From: Pseudogracilibacillus sp037892545
GTDB taxonomy: Bacteria; Bacillota; Bacilli; Bacillales; Amphibacillaceae
Direction: 5' to 3'
Length of the DNA stretch: 64,000 nucleotides
Assembly (NCBI RefSeq): GCF_037892545.1
Contig: NZ_JBBKBG010000001.1
Location: 62,001-126,000 of the forward strand
Shown: positions 9,901 through 18,994 of the stretch, one piece after another
How positions within the stretch are numbered: the stretch's first letter is position 1
How the letters are laid out: each line of letters begins with the position of its first letter
Notes under the pieces: generated by a model
Seen by the model: the letters and a program-made list of their open reading frames with translations, nothing else
Told to the model about the DNA's origin: nothing
The model's database searches: none
Translations under genes and position numbers: made by a program

Positions 9901-10365
9901 TTGAGAGCAGTTGTACAACGAAGTAAAGATGCAAAAGTAGAAGTAGATCATGAAATCGTTGGACAGATTGATCACGGTTTTGTCATCTTACTTGGTGTAG
10001 GGGAAAATGACACGGAGAAAGATGTCCAAGCAATTGTACAAAAAATTATTCATTTACGTATTTTTGAAGATGAAGAAGGTAAAATGAATCGCTCTTTGAT
10101 AGATGTAGAAGGTAGTGTGTTATCTATATCTCAATTCACATTATATGCCAATATTCGTAAAGGTCGTCGCCCGAGTTTTACAAAATCAATGCATCCAAAT
10201 GAAGCGAATCGATTGTACGAATTATTTAATGATGCATTACGAAGCGAAGGCATACATGTTGAAACAGGGAAGTTTGGTGCAATGATGGGAGTAACCTTAA
10301 CAAATGATGGACCAGTTACGATCATGGTAGAAACAAAAGAAGGGCTTATAGTGGACCCTAGTTAA
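9901..10365 (+). CDS. dtd: D-aminoacyl-tRNA deacylase
   Basis: 154-residue protein that hydrolyses D-amino acids mischarged onto tRNA. Diagnostic motifs are SQFTL near residue 77 and the Gly-Pro-type motif NDGPVT near 138; GRRPSF is also present. The start is TTG at 9901 with AAAGGAG 9 nt upstream, giving MRAVVQR, which matches family N-termini. An ATG 8 nt upstream is in another frame. It lies 18 bp behind relA, a pairing conserved in Bacillus, and before the hisS T-box promoter. Confidence 0.94.
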   Translation: MRAVVQRSKDAKVEVDHEIVGQIDHGFVILLGVGENDTEKDVQAIVQKIIHLRIFEDEEGKMNRSLIDVEGSVLSISQFTLYANIRKGRRPSFTKSMHPNEANRLYELFNDALRSEGIHVETGKFGAMMGVTLTNDGPVTIMVETKEGLIVDPS

Positions 10366-10368
10366 TTC

Positions 10369-10397
10369 TTGACAAAATGAATAAATAAACTTATGAT
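10369..10397 (+). promoter_or_regulatory. SigA promoter of the hisS-aspS T-box transcript
   Basis: A perfect -35 TTGACA (10369-10374) is followed after exactly 17 bp by TATGAT (10392-10397). The -35 begins 4 nt after the dtd stop. The predicted transcript would start near 10404 and include the whole T-box leader. Confidence 0.88.
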
Positions 10398-10403
10398 AAA
10401 AAC

Positions 10404-10666
10404 GATAAAATGAATAATGAAATCCGATGAAGGAACGAAGTAGTTAGTGTCATCATGAACAGAGAGAAAATAGCAAGGTTGAAACTATTTTCACATGGAA
10501 TGCCTAATGAAAGACAGTCCTAGAGGATTCTTTAATGAACGTATAACAGGCGTTAACTGTGAAAGTGAATGTAGGACATACATTAATTTAGGGTGGCAAC
10601 GCGGGTATATCTCGTCCCTTTATTCCGTATTTATAATGGAATAAAGGGACGAGATTTTATTTTTAT
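10404..10666 (+). promoter_or_regulatory. T-box riboswitch before hisS-aspS
   Basis: tRNA-sensing leader of about 260 nt. The T-box sequence GGGTGGCAACGCGGG is at 10591-10605. It is followed by a 16-bp perfect terminator stem (10611-10626 with 10638-10653) and a T-rich tail. The Stem I distal helix AAAATAG/CTATTTT (10467-10473 with 10485-10491) carries the expected GAGAG on its 5' side. A CAC triplet (His) at 10492-10494 directly after this helix is a candidate specifier, but it was not confirmed by folding. Uncharged tRNA would stabilise the antiterminator and allow hisS-aspS expression. Confidence 0.9.
10611..10666 (+). terminator. T-box-controlled terminator before hisS
   Basis: The arms 10611-10626 and 10638-10653 are perfectly complementary over 16 bp with an 11-nt loop, followed by ATTTTATTTTTAT. 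The 5' end of the stem competes with the T-box antiterminator. Confidence 0.92.
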
Positions 10667-10682
10667 AAGGAGGTTTTTATCT

Positions 10683-11960
10683 ATGGCATTGAGTGCTCCG
10701 AGAGGAACAGTAGACTTATTACCAGAGCAAACAGCAAGATGGCAATATGTAGAAAAAGTATTACGTGATATTAGTGCAAAATTTAATTATGAAGAAATTC
10801 GTACTCCACTATTTGAGCATACGGAAGTGTTTCAACGTGGGGTAGGAGATACAACAGATATTGTTCAAAAAGAGATGTATACATTTGATGACCGTGGCGG
10901 TCGAAGTATCACCTTGCGTCCAGAAGGAACTGCACCGGTTGTTCGTGCGTATGTACAAAATAAAATGTACGGCTCTCCCATTCAACCGACTAAATTGTAT
11001 TATTTTGCGCAAATGTTTCGATATGAAAGACCACAAGCAGGAAGAATGCGTCAACTGAACCAGTTCGGTGTGGAAGTATTAGGTAGTGCCGATCCGAGTG
11101 TTGACGCGGAAGTCATCGCGCTTGCTATGACGGCATATAAAAAATTCGGATTAAAAAACATTAAACTCGTGATTAATAGTTTAGGGGATACAGATAGTCG
11201 TATTGCACACCGCAATGCGTTAATAGAACATTTTAAACCACATATGGGAGAATTATGTGACGATTGTAACAGTCGCTTGGAAAAAAATCCATTACGTATT
11301 TTGGATTGTAAAAAAGATATGGATCACCCAGCAATGGCAACGGCTCCTTCTGTATTAGAGTATTTAAATGAAGATTCTACCGCTTATTTTGAAAAAGTAA
11401 AACTTTATTTAGACGCGATGAACATTCCTTATATTGTTGATCCAACCCTTGTTCGTGGTTTAGATTATTACAACCATACGGCATTTGAAATAATGAGTGA
11501 TGCAGAAGGATTTGGAGCAATTACGACGCTACTTGGTGGTGGTCGTTACAACGGTTTAGCAGAAGAATTAGGAGGGCCAAGCACCCCAGGTATCGGCTTT
11601 GGAATGGGGCTCGAACGGTTACAGCTTGCATTAGAAGCAGAAAATATTACATTACCTATTAATGAGAACATTGATTTATTCTTAGTAACGATGGGCGATG
11701 TGGATGTGGAAGCAGTTCGTATTATTCAACATTTACGTGAGGCTGGCTTTCAAATTGATAAAGATTACCAACAACGTAAAATGAAAGGGCAATTTAAGCA
11801 TGCCGACCGCTTAGGGGCAAAATATGTTCTCGTATTAGGTGAAGAAGAATTAGAACGAAATGTCATTCAATTACGTTCAATGGATACAGGTGAACAAGAA
11901 GAAGTGGTTATCGATCAATTAGAACAAAAATTGCAAACTATATTTGGAGGAGAAAAGTAA
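10683..11960 (+). CDS. hisS: Histidyl-tRNA synthetase
   Basis: 425-residue class II synthetase. Motif 2 includes MFRYERPQAGR near residue 113. Histidine-binding motifs include GLDYYNHTAFE near 260 and GGGRYNGL near 284, and a C-terminal anticodon-binding domain is present. The ATG at 10683 has AAGGAGG 9 nt upstream and lies just beyond the T-box terminator, giving MALSAPRGT. An upstream in-frame start at 10593 would lie inside the riboswitch and is rejected. The hisS stop TAA overlaps the aspS ATG by one base (TAATG), indicating a coupled hisS-aspS operon. Confidence 0.97.
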   Translation: MALSAPRGTVDLLPEQTARWQYVEKVLRDISAKFNYEEIRTPLFEHTEVFQRGVGDTTDIVQKEMYTFDDRGGRSITLRPEGTAPVVRAYVQNKMYGSPIQPTKLYYFAQMFRYERPQAGRMRQLNQFGVEVLGSADPSVDAEVIALAMTAYKKFGLKNIKLVINSLGDTDSRIAHRNALIEHFKPHMGELCDDCNSRLEKNPLRILDCKKDMDHPAMATAPSVLEYLNEDSTAYFEKVKLYLDAMNIPYIVDPTLVRGLDYYNHTAFEIMSDAEGFGAITTLLGGGRYNGLAEELGGPSTPGIGFGMGLERLQLALEAENITLPINENIDLFLVTMGDVDVEAVRIIQHLREAGFQIDKDYQQRKMKGQFKHADRLGAKYVLVLGEEELERNVIQLRSMDTGEQEEVVIDQLEQKLQTIFGGEK

Positions 11961-13738
11961 TGACTGAAAGACAAAAAGCAGGCTTATTAACAGAACAACA
12001 TGTAGGGGAAAATATTGTTTTAAAAGGTTGGGTACATCGTCGTCGTGATTTAGGAGAGTTAATTTTCATTGATTTACGAGACGCTTCTGGAATTGTGCAA
12101 ATCGTATTTAATCCAAACTATTCAAAAGAGGCTTTAGCTATTGCAGAAACATTACGTAGTGAATATGTAATTGAAGTGGAAGGTAAAGTTATTAAACGTG
12201 ACGAAGATACAGTGAACCCAAATATCGCAACGGGAACGATAGAAGTAACGGTTGCAAATATTAATGTTTTAAATAAATCCAAGAATTTACCATTCTTAAT
12301 TCATGAAGCTCAAGATGTATCAGAAGACTTACGTCTAAAACATCGCTATATTGACTTACGTCGAGAAGATATGCAGCGTACCTTCCGTATTCGTCATAAA
12401 ACAACACAAGCGATCCGTAACTATTTAAATGAACAAGATTTTCTAGAAATGGAAACTCCTATTTTAACGAAAAGTACGCCAGAGGGTGCACGTGATTATT
12501 TAGTACCTTCACGTGTACATCCGGGTGAATTTTATGCATTGCCACAGTCACCACAATTGTTTAAACAATTAATTATGATGAGTGGCTTTGAACGTTATTA
12601 CCAAATTGCTCGTTGTTTCCGTGATGAAGACTTACGTGCAGATAGACAACCTGAATTCACACAAGTTGACATTGAAACAGCTTTTTTAACGAGCGATGAA
12701 ATTATGACGATGACAGAAGAAATGATGAAAAAGGTAATGAAAGATGTATTGAACATAGATATTGAAACACCTTTCTTACGTATGCCACATGAAGAAGCAA
12801 TGCGTCGTTTCGGTTCAGATAAACCAGATACACGTTTTGATATGGAATTAATTGATGTAACTGAAGTTGTAAAAGATAGTAGCTTCAAAGTATTCAGTGG
12901 ACCAGCTAATAGTGGTGGAATTGTAAATGTATTAAACGTGAAAGGCCATGCAGATAAATTTACTCGTAAAGATATCGATGGTGCATTAACGGATTATGTT
13001 AAAACATACGGTGCCAAAGGATTAGCATGGATTAAAGTTGCAGATGGCGACTTTACTGGACCAATTGCTAAGTTCTTTTCAGAAGAAGAAAAAGCAAATA
13101 TTTATGAACTTGCAAATGTTGCAGATGGCGATTTATTATTATTTGGAGCAGATACGAAAACGGTCGTACAAGATGCATTAGGTCATTTACGATTAAAATT
13201 AGCGAAACAGCTAGATTTAATCGATGAGTCGAAATTTAATTTCTTATGGGTAGTAGATTGGCCATTATTTGAATATGACCAAGAGGCAAAAAGATTTACA
13301 GCGGCTCACCATCCATTCACATCTCCTGTAAAAGAAGATGTTGAAAAATTAACATCCAATCCTGAAGAGGCTCGTGCAAATGCGTATGACATTGTTTTAA
13401 ATGGATATGAATTAGGAGGAGGTTCCATTCGTATTCACGAAAAAACGGTACAAGATAAAATGTTTGAAGCATTAGGATTCACAGAAGAAAGCGCACAAGA
13501 ACAATTTGGCTTTTTATTAGATGCCTTACAGTTTGGTGCTCCACCACACGGAGGGATTGCATTAGGTTTAGACCGTCTCGTCATGTTGTTATCAAACACA
13601 ACAAACATTCGCGATGTAATCTTATTCCCGAAAACTGCATCTGCATCTGACTTACTTACAGAAGCACCAAGTCCGGTTAGTGAAGATCAACTAGAAGAAT
13701 TATCTATCCAGTCTTTAGTCGAAGACGACGAAGCATAA
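11960..13738 (+). CDS. aspS: Aspartyl-tRNA synthetase
   Basis: 592-residue bacterial-type class II synthetase. It has an N-terminal OB anticodon-binding domain (WVHRRRDLG near residue 26), motif 2 FRDEDLRADRQPEFTQ near 218, an inserted GAD domain around 290-420, and motif 3 GLDRLVMLL near 535. The length is normal. It shares the T-box-controlled transcript with hisS through a 1-nt overlap. A strong terminator follows 8 bp after the stop. Confidence 0.97.
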   Translation: MTERQKAGLLTEQHVGENIVLKGWVHRRRDLGELIFIDLRDASGIVQIVFNPNYSKEALAIAETLRSEYVIEVEGKVIKRDEDTVNPNIATGTIEVTVANINVLNKSKNLPFLIHEAQDVSEDLRLKHRYIDLRREDMQRTFRIRHKTTQAIRNYLNEQDFLEMETPILTKSTPEGARDYLVPSRVHPGEFYALPQSPQLFKQLIMMSGFERYYQIARCFRDEDLRADRQPEFTQVDIETAFLTSDEIMTMTEEMMKKVMKDVLNIDIETPFLRMPHEEAMRRFGSDKPDTRFDMELIDVTEVVKDSSFKVFSGPANSGGIVNVLNVKGHADKFTRKDIDGALTDYVKTYGAKGLAWIKVADGDFTGPIAKFFSEEEKANIYELANVADGDLLLFGADTKTVVQDALGHLRLKLAKQLDLIDESKFNFLWVVDWPLFEYDQEAKRFTAAHHPFTSPVKEDVEKLTSNPEEARANAYDIVLNGYELGGGSIRIHEKTVQDKMFEALGFTEESAQEQFGFLLDALQFGAPPHGGIALGLDRLVMLLSNTTNIRDVILFPKTASASDLLTEAPSPVSEDQLEELSIQSLVEDDEA

Positions 13739-13746
13739 AATAATGA

Positions 13747-13790
13747 AACAGCAAGTGGTGTCTATTTATTATGACCAGCTTGCTGTTTTC
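13747..13790 (+). terminator. Rho-independent terminator after aspS
   Basis: AACAGCAAG (13747-13755) pairs with CTTGCTGTT (13779-13787), extended by TGGT/ACCA inside, followed by TTTC. It separates the hisS-aspS transcript from the 6S RNA unit. Confidence 0.85.
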
Positions 13791-13874
13791 TTGTGAACGA
13801 ATATGTTATAACGCACTCAAAGTAAGCTACTAACAGTATGTTACAGCTATCTAGCAAAAATCTGATAATCAAAG

Positions 13875-13903
13875 TTGCATAAAGCGCTTACATATGTTAT
13901 TCT
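13875..13903 (+). promoter_or_regulatory. SigA promoter of the 6S RNA gene
   Basis: TTGCAT (13875-13880), a 17-bp spacer and TATTCT (13898-13903). The predicted start is about 13910, immediately before the 6S-like sequence. Confidence 0.65.
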
Positions 13904-13910
13904 TTAATTA

Positions 13911-14118
13911 AGATCAATCATTATTCCTAAGATGTACGTGGAATAGACCATTTTGACCGAACACCTATACATTGGGAGTTATGTATTTTAATACAGCTTG
14001 TCATCCTTACTTAGACGTTCGTGAATGATGTTGTATTAAATCAGACACCCACCTGCCATTATGCGGGATCAAAATGTAAATATGAAACGGCATAGTTGGG
14101 TTTAATGATGTACTATGA
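13911..14118 (+). ncRNA. bsrA: 6S RNA (6S-1/BsrA-like)
   Basis: In B. subtilis the main 6S RNA gene lies directly downstream of aspS, as here. The segment has no open frame of note and folds end to end: TCATTA near the 5' end pairs with TAATGA near 14104. The internal arms AATACA and TGTATT flank a central segment containing CCTTACTTAG, and the small hairpin CCTGC/GCGGG precedes a GTTGGGTT segment. 6S RNA mimics an open promoter and binds SigA RNA polymerase. Ends are estimated from the promoter and the downstream terminator. The identification rests on position and fold, not a covariance search. Confidence 0.82.
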
Positions 14119-14120
14119 GA

Positions 14121-14157
14121 ATAACCTTCTCCAAATTAATGGAGAAGGTTATTTTTA
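14121..14157 (+). terminator. Terminator after 6S RNA, convergent with rsfA
   Basis: ATAACCTTCTCCA (14121-14133) and TGGAGAAGGTTAT (14140-14152) form a perfect 13-bp stem with a 6-nt loop, followed by TTTTTAATT on the + strand. It abuts the rsfA stop codon and may serve both directions. Confidence 0.88.
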
Positions 14158-14808
14158 ATTAGTCTGATCGGAAATTTGTTGTAAATTGCCGTTTTTATCC
14201 ATTTTAAACGTAGGGGATTGCATATTTACATCATCTTCGAGAACGGTTAGTTTTCTAGCACGGTCCATAATTTGAATAAATGTTTGATAATCTTCCTCTA
14301 CAATTTTTAATTTTTTATTCGTTTTCTCTAACATTTGTTCGGTCGATACTAACGTTTCTTTCAAACGTGTATTTTCCTCTTCCAATGATGCTAGTTTTGT
14401 TTGCAAACTATTTGTATCTATTTGTCTACTTGTATATTGTTGTAAAAACTGAATGACTTCATGCATCGTAAGTTGATTTTCCTCAAGGTGTAATGGCTGT
14501 ATCGGCGTATGAATGGATGCATCTTGTATAATTTCTTCCTGTAGCACCGGTCTCTTTTTTAATTGAACCGCCATTTGTCGTTTCTTTTCTTTTCGTTGTC
14601 TTTTTGCTAGTTCTATTGCATCCACATATTTTGATCGAACTTCTGCATTCCACCGAAATCCACACGCAGCAGACGTGCGATTTAAAATATCCCCAACCTC
14701 ATCAAATGCATTTAATTGCGTACTTCCGTCACGAATATGACGTAAGACGGTTTCGGCTAATAGTAAATCATCTTCATGTGACCAAGCATCTTGTCTTACT
14801 TTTGTCAT
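14155..14808 (-). CDS. rsfA: RsfA-family prespore transcription factor
   Basis: 217-residue DNA-binding protein. An N-terminal Myb/SANT-like domain (RQDAWSHEDDLLLAE through CGFRWNAEVR, residues 4-60) is followed by a basic stretch and a coiled coil (about residues 120-190). This is the RsfA/YlbO family, which tunes SigF- or SigG-dependent gene expression in the forespore. The ATG at 14808 is chosen because GAGGTGG ends 4-5 nt upstream; the GTG three codons upstream overlaps that RBS. It is convergent with the 6S RNA gene and stands alone beside rarA. Which of the two paralogues (RsfA or YlbO) it represents cannot be settled here. Confidence 0.85.
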   Translation of the reverse strand: MTKVRQDAWSHEDDLLLAETVLRHIRDGSTQLNAFDEVGDILNRTSAACGFRWNAEVRSKYVDAIELAKRQRKEKKRQMAVQLKKRPVLQEEIIQDASIHTPIQPLHLEENQLTMHEVIQFLQQYTSRQIDTNSLQTKLASLEEENTRLKETLVSTEQMLEKTNKKLKIVEEDYQTFIQIMDRARKLTVLEDDVNMQSPTFKMDKNGNLQQISDQTN

Positions 14809-14875
14809 TTTTCCCACCTCATCTATCTATAATTCTTGTTCGTTAGTATGACCAATTAGATGGGAAAATATACAC

Positions 14876-16153
14876 TTATATATCTTTTTGTTTTTTTGTT
14901 ATATTTGTATAAATTTGTTTTAATGCGGATTCAAATTTACTAGAATCTTTTGGTTCGTAATACAATTTATGTTTAATATTATCTGGCAAATATTGTTGTA
15001 AAATCCAACTGCCATCATAATTATGTGGATATTTATAATCGATTCCTCGTCCAAGTTTTTCTGCTCCTGCATAATGACTATCTTTTAAATGAATTGGGAC
15101 ATCGCCTGTATTCATCGTACGAATATCGTGTAAGGCAGCATCTAACGCTTTATAAGCTGTATTGGATTTAGGAGACAAAGCTAGCTCTACAACGGCAACA
15201 CTTAATGGAATACGTGCTTCTGGAAAACCAACACGTTCCGCTGCTTCGACAGCTGCAATCGCTCTTGGTCCTGCTTGGGGATTTGCTAGTCCAATATCTT
15301 CGTATGCAATGACAATCATTCTTCTAGCAATACTATCAAGGTCTCCTGCTTCGACTAATCTACCTAAATAATGGAGCGCTGCATTCACATCACTACCGCG
15401 AATAGATTTTTGAAATGCAGACAATACATCATAATGTGCATCTCCACTTTTATCATGGGAAAAACTTTTCTTTTGCATACATTGTTCCGCATCTTCCAAA
15501 GTAATATGAATAGTACCAGTGGCATCTTTTGGTGTAGAACTTACTGCGAGTTCGATTCCGTTTAAAACGGCGCGTAAGTCTCCATTTGTACTATATGCAA
15601 AATGGTCTAATGCTGCATGATCCATTTTGACCTTTACATTGCCATATCCACGATCCTTATCCTGTAAAGCACGATCGATAGCAACTTTAATTTGCTCCAC
15701 TTCTAAAGGTTTTAATTCAAATAAATGGCAACGACTTCGAATTGCGGGATTAATCGCATGATATGGATTACTCGTTGTACACCCAATCATCGTAATTAAA
15801 TTGCTTTCCAAATGAGGAAGTAAAAAATCTTGCTTCCCTTTATCTAGACGATGAACTTCATCTAATATGAGCATTACTTGTCCCATCATTTTTGCTTCTT
15901 CTACGACAATTTCCATATCTTTCTTTTTATTTGTCACTGCATTTAAGGTACGTATAGGGACTTTGGTACTTTTTGCAATGGCATATGCCATCGACGTTTT
16001 TCCTGTTCCAGGCGGTCCATATAAAATCATCGATGCCACTTGATTTGCATCCACCATTCGACGGATGATTTTTCCGTCACCAACTAAATGTTCTTGTCCT
16101 ATTATTTCATCAATATGATTTGGTCTCATACGCACTGCTAACGTTTCTTTCAT
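14876..16153 (-). CDS. rarA: Replication-associated recombination protein A (AAA+ ATPase)
   Basis: 425-residue AAA+ ATPase of the RarA/MgsA/WRNIP1 family (YrvN in B. subtilis) that acts at stalled replication forks. Walker A GPPGTGKT lies near residue 45, Walker B LILDEVHRLDK near 95, and sensor SNPYHAINPAIRSRC near 128. The C-terminal tetramerisation region contains YKYPHNYDGSW. It is divergent from cymR, as in B. subtilis. The tcdA (yrvM) gene that usually separates it from aspS is absent here. Confidence 0.94.
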   Translation of the reverse strand: MKETLAVRMRPNHIDEIIGQEHLVGDGKIIRRMVDANQVASMILYGPPGTGKTSMAYAIAKSTKVPIRTLNAVTNKKKDMEIVVEEAKMMGQVMLILDEVHRLDKGKQDFLLPHLESNLITMIGCTTSNPYHAINPAIRSRCHLFELKPLEVEQIKVAIDRALQDKDRGYGNVKVKMDHAALDHFAYSTNGDLRAVLNGIELAVSSTPKDATGTIHITLEDAEQCMQKKSFSHDKSGDAHYDVLSAFQKSIRGSDVNAALHYLGRLVEAGDLDSIARRMIVIAYEDIGLANPQAGPRAIAAVEAAERVGFPEARIPLSVAVVELALSPKSNTAYKALDAALHDIRTMNTGDVPIHLKDSHYAGAEKLGRGIDYKYPHNYDGSWILQQYLPDNIKHKLYYEPKDSSKFESALKQIYTNITKKQKDI

Positions 16154-16235
16154 TATACATCGTCCTTTTTTGAAACATAATTATATTAAGCGTAGTAGTG
16201 AATGTGTTAAAATGCAAGAACAAGACTGTTCATGT

Positions 16236-16241
16236 TATAAT
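16236..16241 (+). promoter_or_regulatory. Extended -10 promoter for cymR
   Basis: TATAAT at 16236-16241 is preceded by TGT (16233-16235), an extended -10 element. The matching -35 region (TGCAAG, 16213-16218) is weak. It lies 58 bp before the cymR start. Confidence 0.55.
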
Positions 16242-16299
16242 TATTTATAATAACGATTTTTTAAAGTAAATTCGGAATGAAAATAAAGAGGTGCTTTAC

Positions 16300-16719
16300 A
16301 TGAAAATTTCAACGAAAGGCCGTTATGGACTAACGGTAATGATAGAGTTAGCTAGAAAATATGGGGCGGGCCCAATTTCCCTAAAATCAATTGCGGAAGA
16401 TAAAGGATTATCAGCCCATTATTTAGAGCAGTTAGCTGCGCCGCTTCGCAATGCAGGGCTTGTAAAAAGTGTTCGAGGTGCATATGGAGGGTATGTCTTG
16501 GCAAAAGTCCCTCACGAAATTACAGCAGGAGATATTATTCGTGTATTAGAAGGTCCAATCACACCTGTGGAAGGGATTGAAGAGGAAGAAGCCGCACAAC
16601 AAGCATTGTGGATGCAAATACGTGATGTTGTCAAAGAGGTCCTTGATACAACGACATTAGAAGACTTAATCAAAAGCGATAATCAAGAACAACAAAAGGA
16701 ATATATGTTTTACATTTAA
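16300..16719 (+). CDS. cymR: Rrf2-family cysteine metabolism repressor CymR
   Basis: 139-residue winged-helix regulator. The N-terminus MKISTKGRYGLT, helix-turn-helix LKSIAEDKGLSAHYLEQL and RGAYGGYVLA are near-identical to B. subtilis CymR. That protein represses sulfur-assimilation genes in complex with CysK. It lacks the cysteine cluster of the Fe-S-binding IscR branch, consistent with CymR. The ATG at 16300 has AAAGAGGTG 6 nt upstream. It is followed 18 bp later by the cysteine desulfurase, so sulfur sensing and mobilisation are adjacent. Confidence 0.93.
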   Translation: MKISTKGRYGLTVMIELARKYGAGPISLKSIAEDKGLSAHYLEQLAAPLRNAGLVKSVRGAYGGYVLAKVPHEITAGDIIRVLEGPITPVEGIEEEEAAQQALWMQIRDVVKEVLDTTTLEDLIKSDNQEQQKEYMFYI

Positions 16720-16737
16720 GGAAGGGAAGATGAGGCC

Positions 16738-17877
16738 ATGATATATCTTGACCACGCCGCAACAACTCCAGTACATGAAGATGTATTGAAAAAAATGTAT
16801 GAAGTGGAAAAAGAAACATTTGGTAATCCATCAAGTGTTCATGGATTCGGTAGAAAATCACGAAAGTTTTTAGATGACGCACGAAAATTTTTAGCAGATA
16901 GTATAAATGCAGAAGAACGGGAAATCATTTTTACTAGTGGTGGGACGGAAGCAAATAATTTAGCGATCATCGGTACAGCAATTGAAAATGAATATAATGG
17001 AAGTCATATTATTACTTCTACTCAAGAACATCATGCTATTATGAATATTATGAAATACTTGCAACGGAAAGGATTTCATGTTAGCTATTTACCTGTCGAT
17101 CAAAATGGACAAGTGGATATACGTGACGTTGAAAAAGTTTTAACAGATCAAACCATTTTAGTATCTGTCATGACAGCGAACAATGAAACCGGTGCAATTC
17201 AACCAATAAAACAAATTGGGGAATTATTAAAAGGGCATCAAGCATATTTCCATACAGATGCCGTTCAAGCATATAGCCTTGTAGATATGGATGTAAAAGA
17301 AATGGGAATTGATTTATTAACAACGTCTGCGCATAAATTAAATGGACCAAAAGGAATCGGTTTTTTATATAAAAACGACGATATCGTGATTGAACCACAA
17401 ATTTATGGTGGAGACCAAGAAAGAAAACGACGTGCTGGAACGGAAAATTTAATTGGTGCAGTCGGTTTCCATGAAGCATACAAAATTGCTTCTGCACACC
17501 GTCGTGAAAATTACGCACATTACACCCATTTACGTCATCTATTTATTCAAACATTAGAGGAAGAAGAAGTAGAGTTTGCGGTGAATGGGGATATAAATAA
17601 TAGTATTCCGACGATTGTTAATATTAGCTTTCCTGGTACGAAAATCGATAGCTTATTGACGAATTTGGATTTATCTGGTGTCGCTGCTTCTAGTGGAAGT
17701 GCATGTACAGCAGGAACGATTGAACCATCTCATGTGTTAAAAGCAATGTACGGGTTTAAAAGTGACCGGATGGATAATTCACTTCGTTTTAGTTTTGGTA
17801 CAGCTAATAATGAAGAAAATGTGGTGGAAGCGGCAAAAATTATTGCGAACACAGTCAAAAAATTAAAAGGCTTGTAA
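16738..17877 (+). CDS. iscS: Cysteine desulfurase (YrvO-type)
   Basis: 379-residue PLP enzyme that removes sulfur from cysteine as an enzyme-bound persulfide. The PLP lysine is Lys200 in SAHKLNGPKG. The catalytic Cys323 lies in SSGSACTAG, in the long mobile loop typical of group I (IscS/NifS). It directly precedes mnmA by 11 bp; in B. subtilis the equivalent YrvO is the dedicated sulfur donor to MnmA for tRNA 2-thiolation. No iscU, sufU or other Fe-S scaffold is nearby, which supports that dedicated role. Confidence 0.94.
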   Translation: MIYLDHAATTPVHEDVLKKMYEVEKETFGNPSSVHGFGRKSRKFLDDARKFLADSINAEEREIIFTSGGTEANNLAIIGTAIENEYNGSHIITSTQEHHAIMNIMKYLQRKGFHVSYLPVDQNGQVDIRDVEKVLTDQTILVSVMTANNETGAIQPIKQIGELLKGHQAYFHTDAVQAYSLVDMDVKEMGIDLLTTSAHKLNGPKGIGFLYKNDDIVIEPQIYGGDQERKRRAGTENLIGAVGFHEAYKIASAHRRENYAHYTHLRHLFIQTLEEEEVEFAVNGDINNSIPTIVNISFPGTKIDSLLTNLDLSGVAASSGSACTAGTIEPSHVLKAMYGFKSDRMDNSLRFSFGTANNEENVVEAAKIIANTVKKLKGL

Positions 17878-17888
17878 AGGGGATTTAT

Positions 17889-18989
17889 ATGAAAGAAAAA
17901 ACAAGAGTAGTACTCGGGATGAGTGGTGGAGTGGACTCGTCCGTTGCTGCACTTTTATTAAAAGAACAAGGGTATGATGTCGTCGGTGTGTTTATGAAAA
18001 ATTGGGATGACACAGATGAACATGGTGTTTGTACGGCGACAGAAGATTATGAAGATGTTGCAAAAGTTGCAAGTCAATTAAACATACCGTATTATTCTGT
18101 CAACTTTGAAAAACAATATTGGGATAAAGTGTTTACGTACTTTTTAGACGAATATAAAAAAGGCCGTACACCAAATCCTGATGTGATGTGTAATAAAGAA
18201 ATTAAATTTAAAGCCTTTTTAGATTATGCATTATCATTAGGTGCAGATTATGTTGCAACAGGGCACTATGCACAAGTACGTCATGCTGATGGAAAAGTGG
18301 AAATGCTTCGTGGCAATGATGAGAATAAAGACCAAACATATTTTTTAAATCAATTGACAAGTGATGTATTAAAAAAGGTAATGTTCCCACTCGGTCATTT
18401 ACCAAAATCAAAAGTACGTGAAATTGCCCGAGAACACAACTTAGCAACAGCAACGAAAAAGGATAGTACAGGTATTTGTTTCATTGGTGAGAAAAATTTC
18501 AAACAATTTTTAAGTGAATATTTACCTGCAAACCCTGGGAAAATGATGACGATGGATTATGTTGAAAAAGGAACCCATGATGGCTTAATGTATTATACAA
18601 TTGGTCAACGCCATGGGCTTGGTATAGGTGGTTCTGGAGAGCCATGGTTTGTTGTCGGAAAAAACTTAAAAGAAAATATTTTATATGTTGCTCAAGGTGA
18701 GGACAGTGAATATTTATATTCCGATCAACTGATTGCAACGGATGTGAACTGGATTAATGAGGTAGACGATACATTTACTTGTACCGCAAAATTCCGCTAT
18801 CGTCAAAAAGATAGTGATGTTACAGTAAAGGTGCAAGACGATGGATCTGTCTTAGTTAATTTTCATGAACCACAACGTGCCATCACACCCGGACAAGCTG
18901 TCGTTTTTTATGATGGAGATGTTTGTTTAGGTGGCGGTACGATCGATGAAATATTTAAAAATGAGGAAAAATTACAATATGTAGGATAA
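17889..18989 (+). CDS. mnmA: tRNA-specific 2-thiouridylase MnmA
   Basis: 366-residue ATP pyrophosphatase that 2-thiolates U34 of tRNAs for Lys, Glu and Gln. The PP-loop GMSGGVDSS lies at about residues 10-18. The catalytic cysteines are Cys101 (DVMCNKE) and Cys197 (GICFIGE). A C-terminal beta-barrel contains FRYRQKDSDV. It takes sulfur from the adjacent cysteine desulfurase. RBS AGGGGAT precedes the ATG. A weak hairpin follows the stop. Confidence 0.97.
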   Translation: MKEKTRVVLGMSGGVDSSVAALLLKEQGYDVVGVFMKNWDDTDEHGVCTATEDYEDVAKVASQLNIPYYSVNFEKQYWDKVFTYFLDEYKKGRTPNPDVMCNKEIKFKAFLDYALSLGADYVATGHYAQVRHADGKVEMLRGNDENKDQTYFLNQLTSDVLKKVMFPLGHLPKSKVREIAREHNLATATKKDSTGICFIGEKNFKQFLSEYLPANPGKMMTMDYVEKGTHDGLMYYTIGQRHGLGIGGSGEPWFVVGKNLKENILYVAQGEDSEYLYSDQLIATDVNWINEVDDTFTCTAKFRYRQKDSDVTVKVQDDGSVLVNFHEPQRAITPGQAVVFYDGDVCLGGGTIDEIFKNEEKLQYVG

Positions 18990-18994
18990 AAAGT

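Noticed and set aside
10593..10682. In-frame extension of hisS upstream to 10593
   Set aside because: The extension lies inside the T-box core and terminator, and the RBS AAGGAGG directs initiation at 10683.
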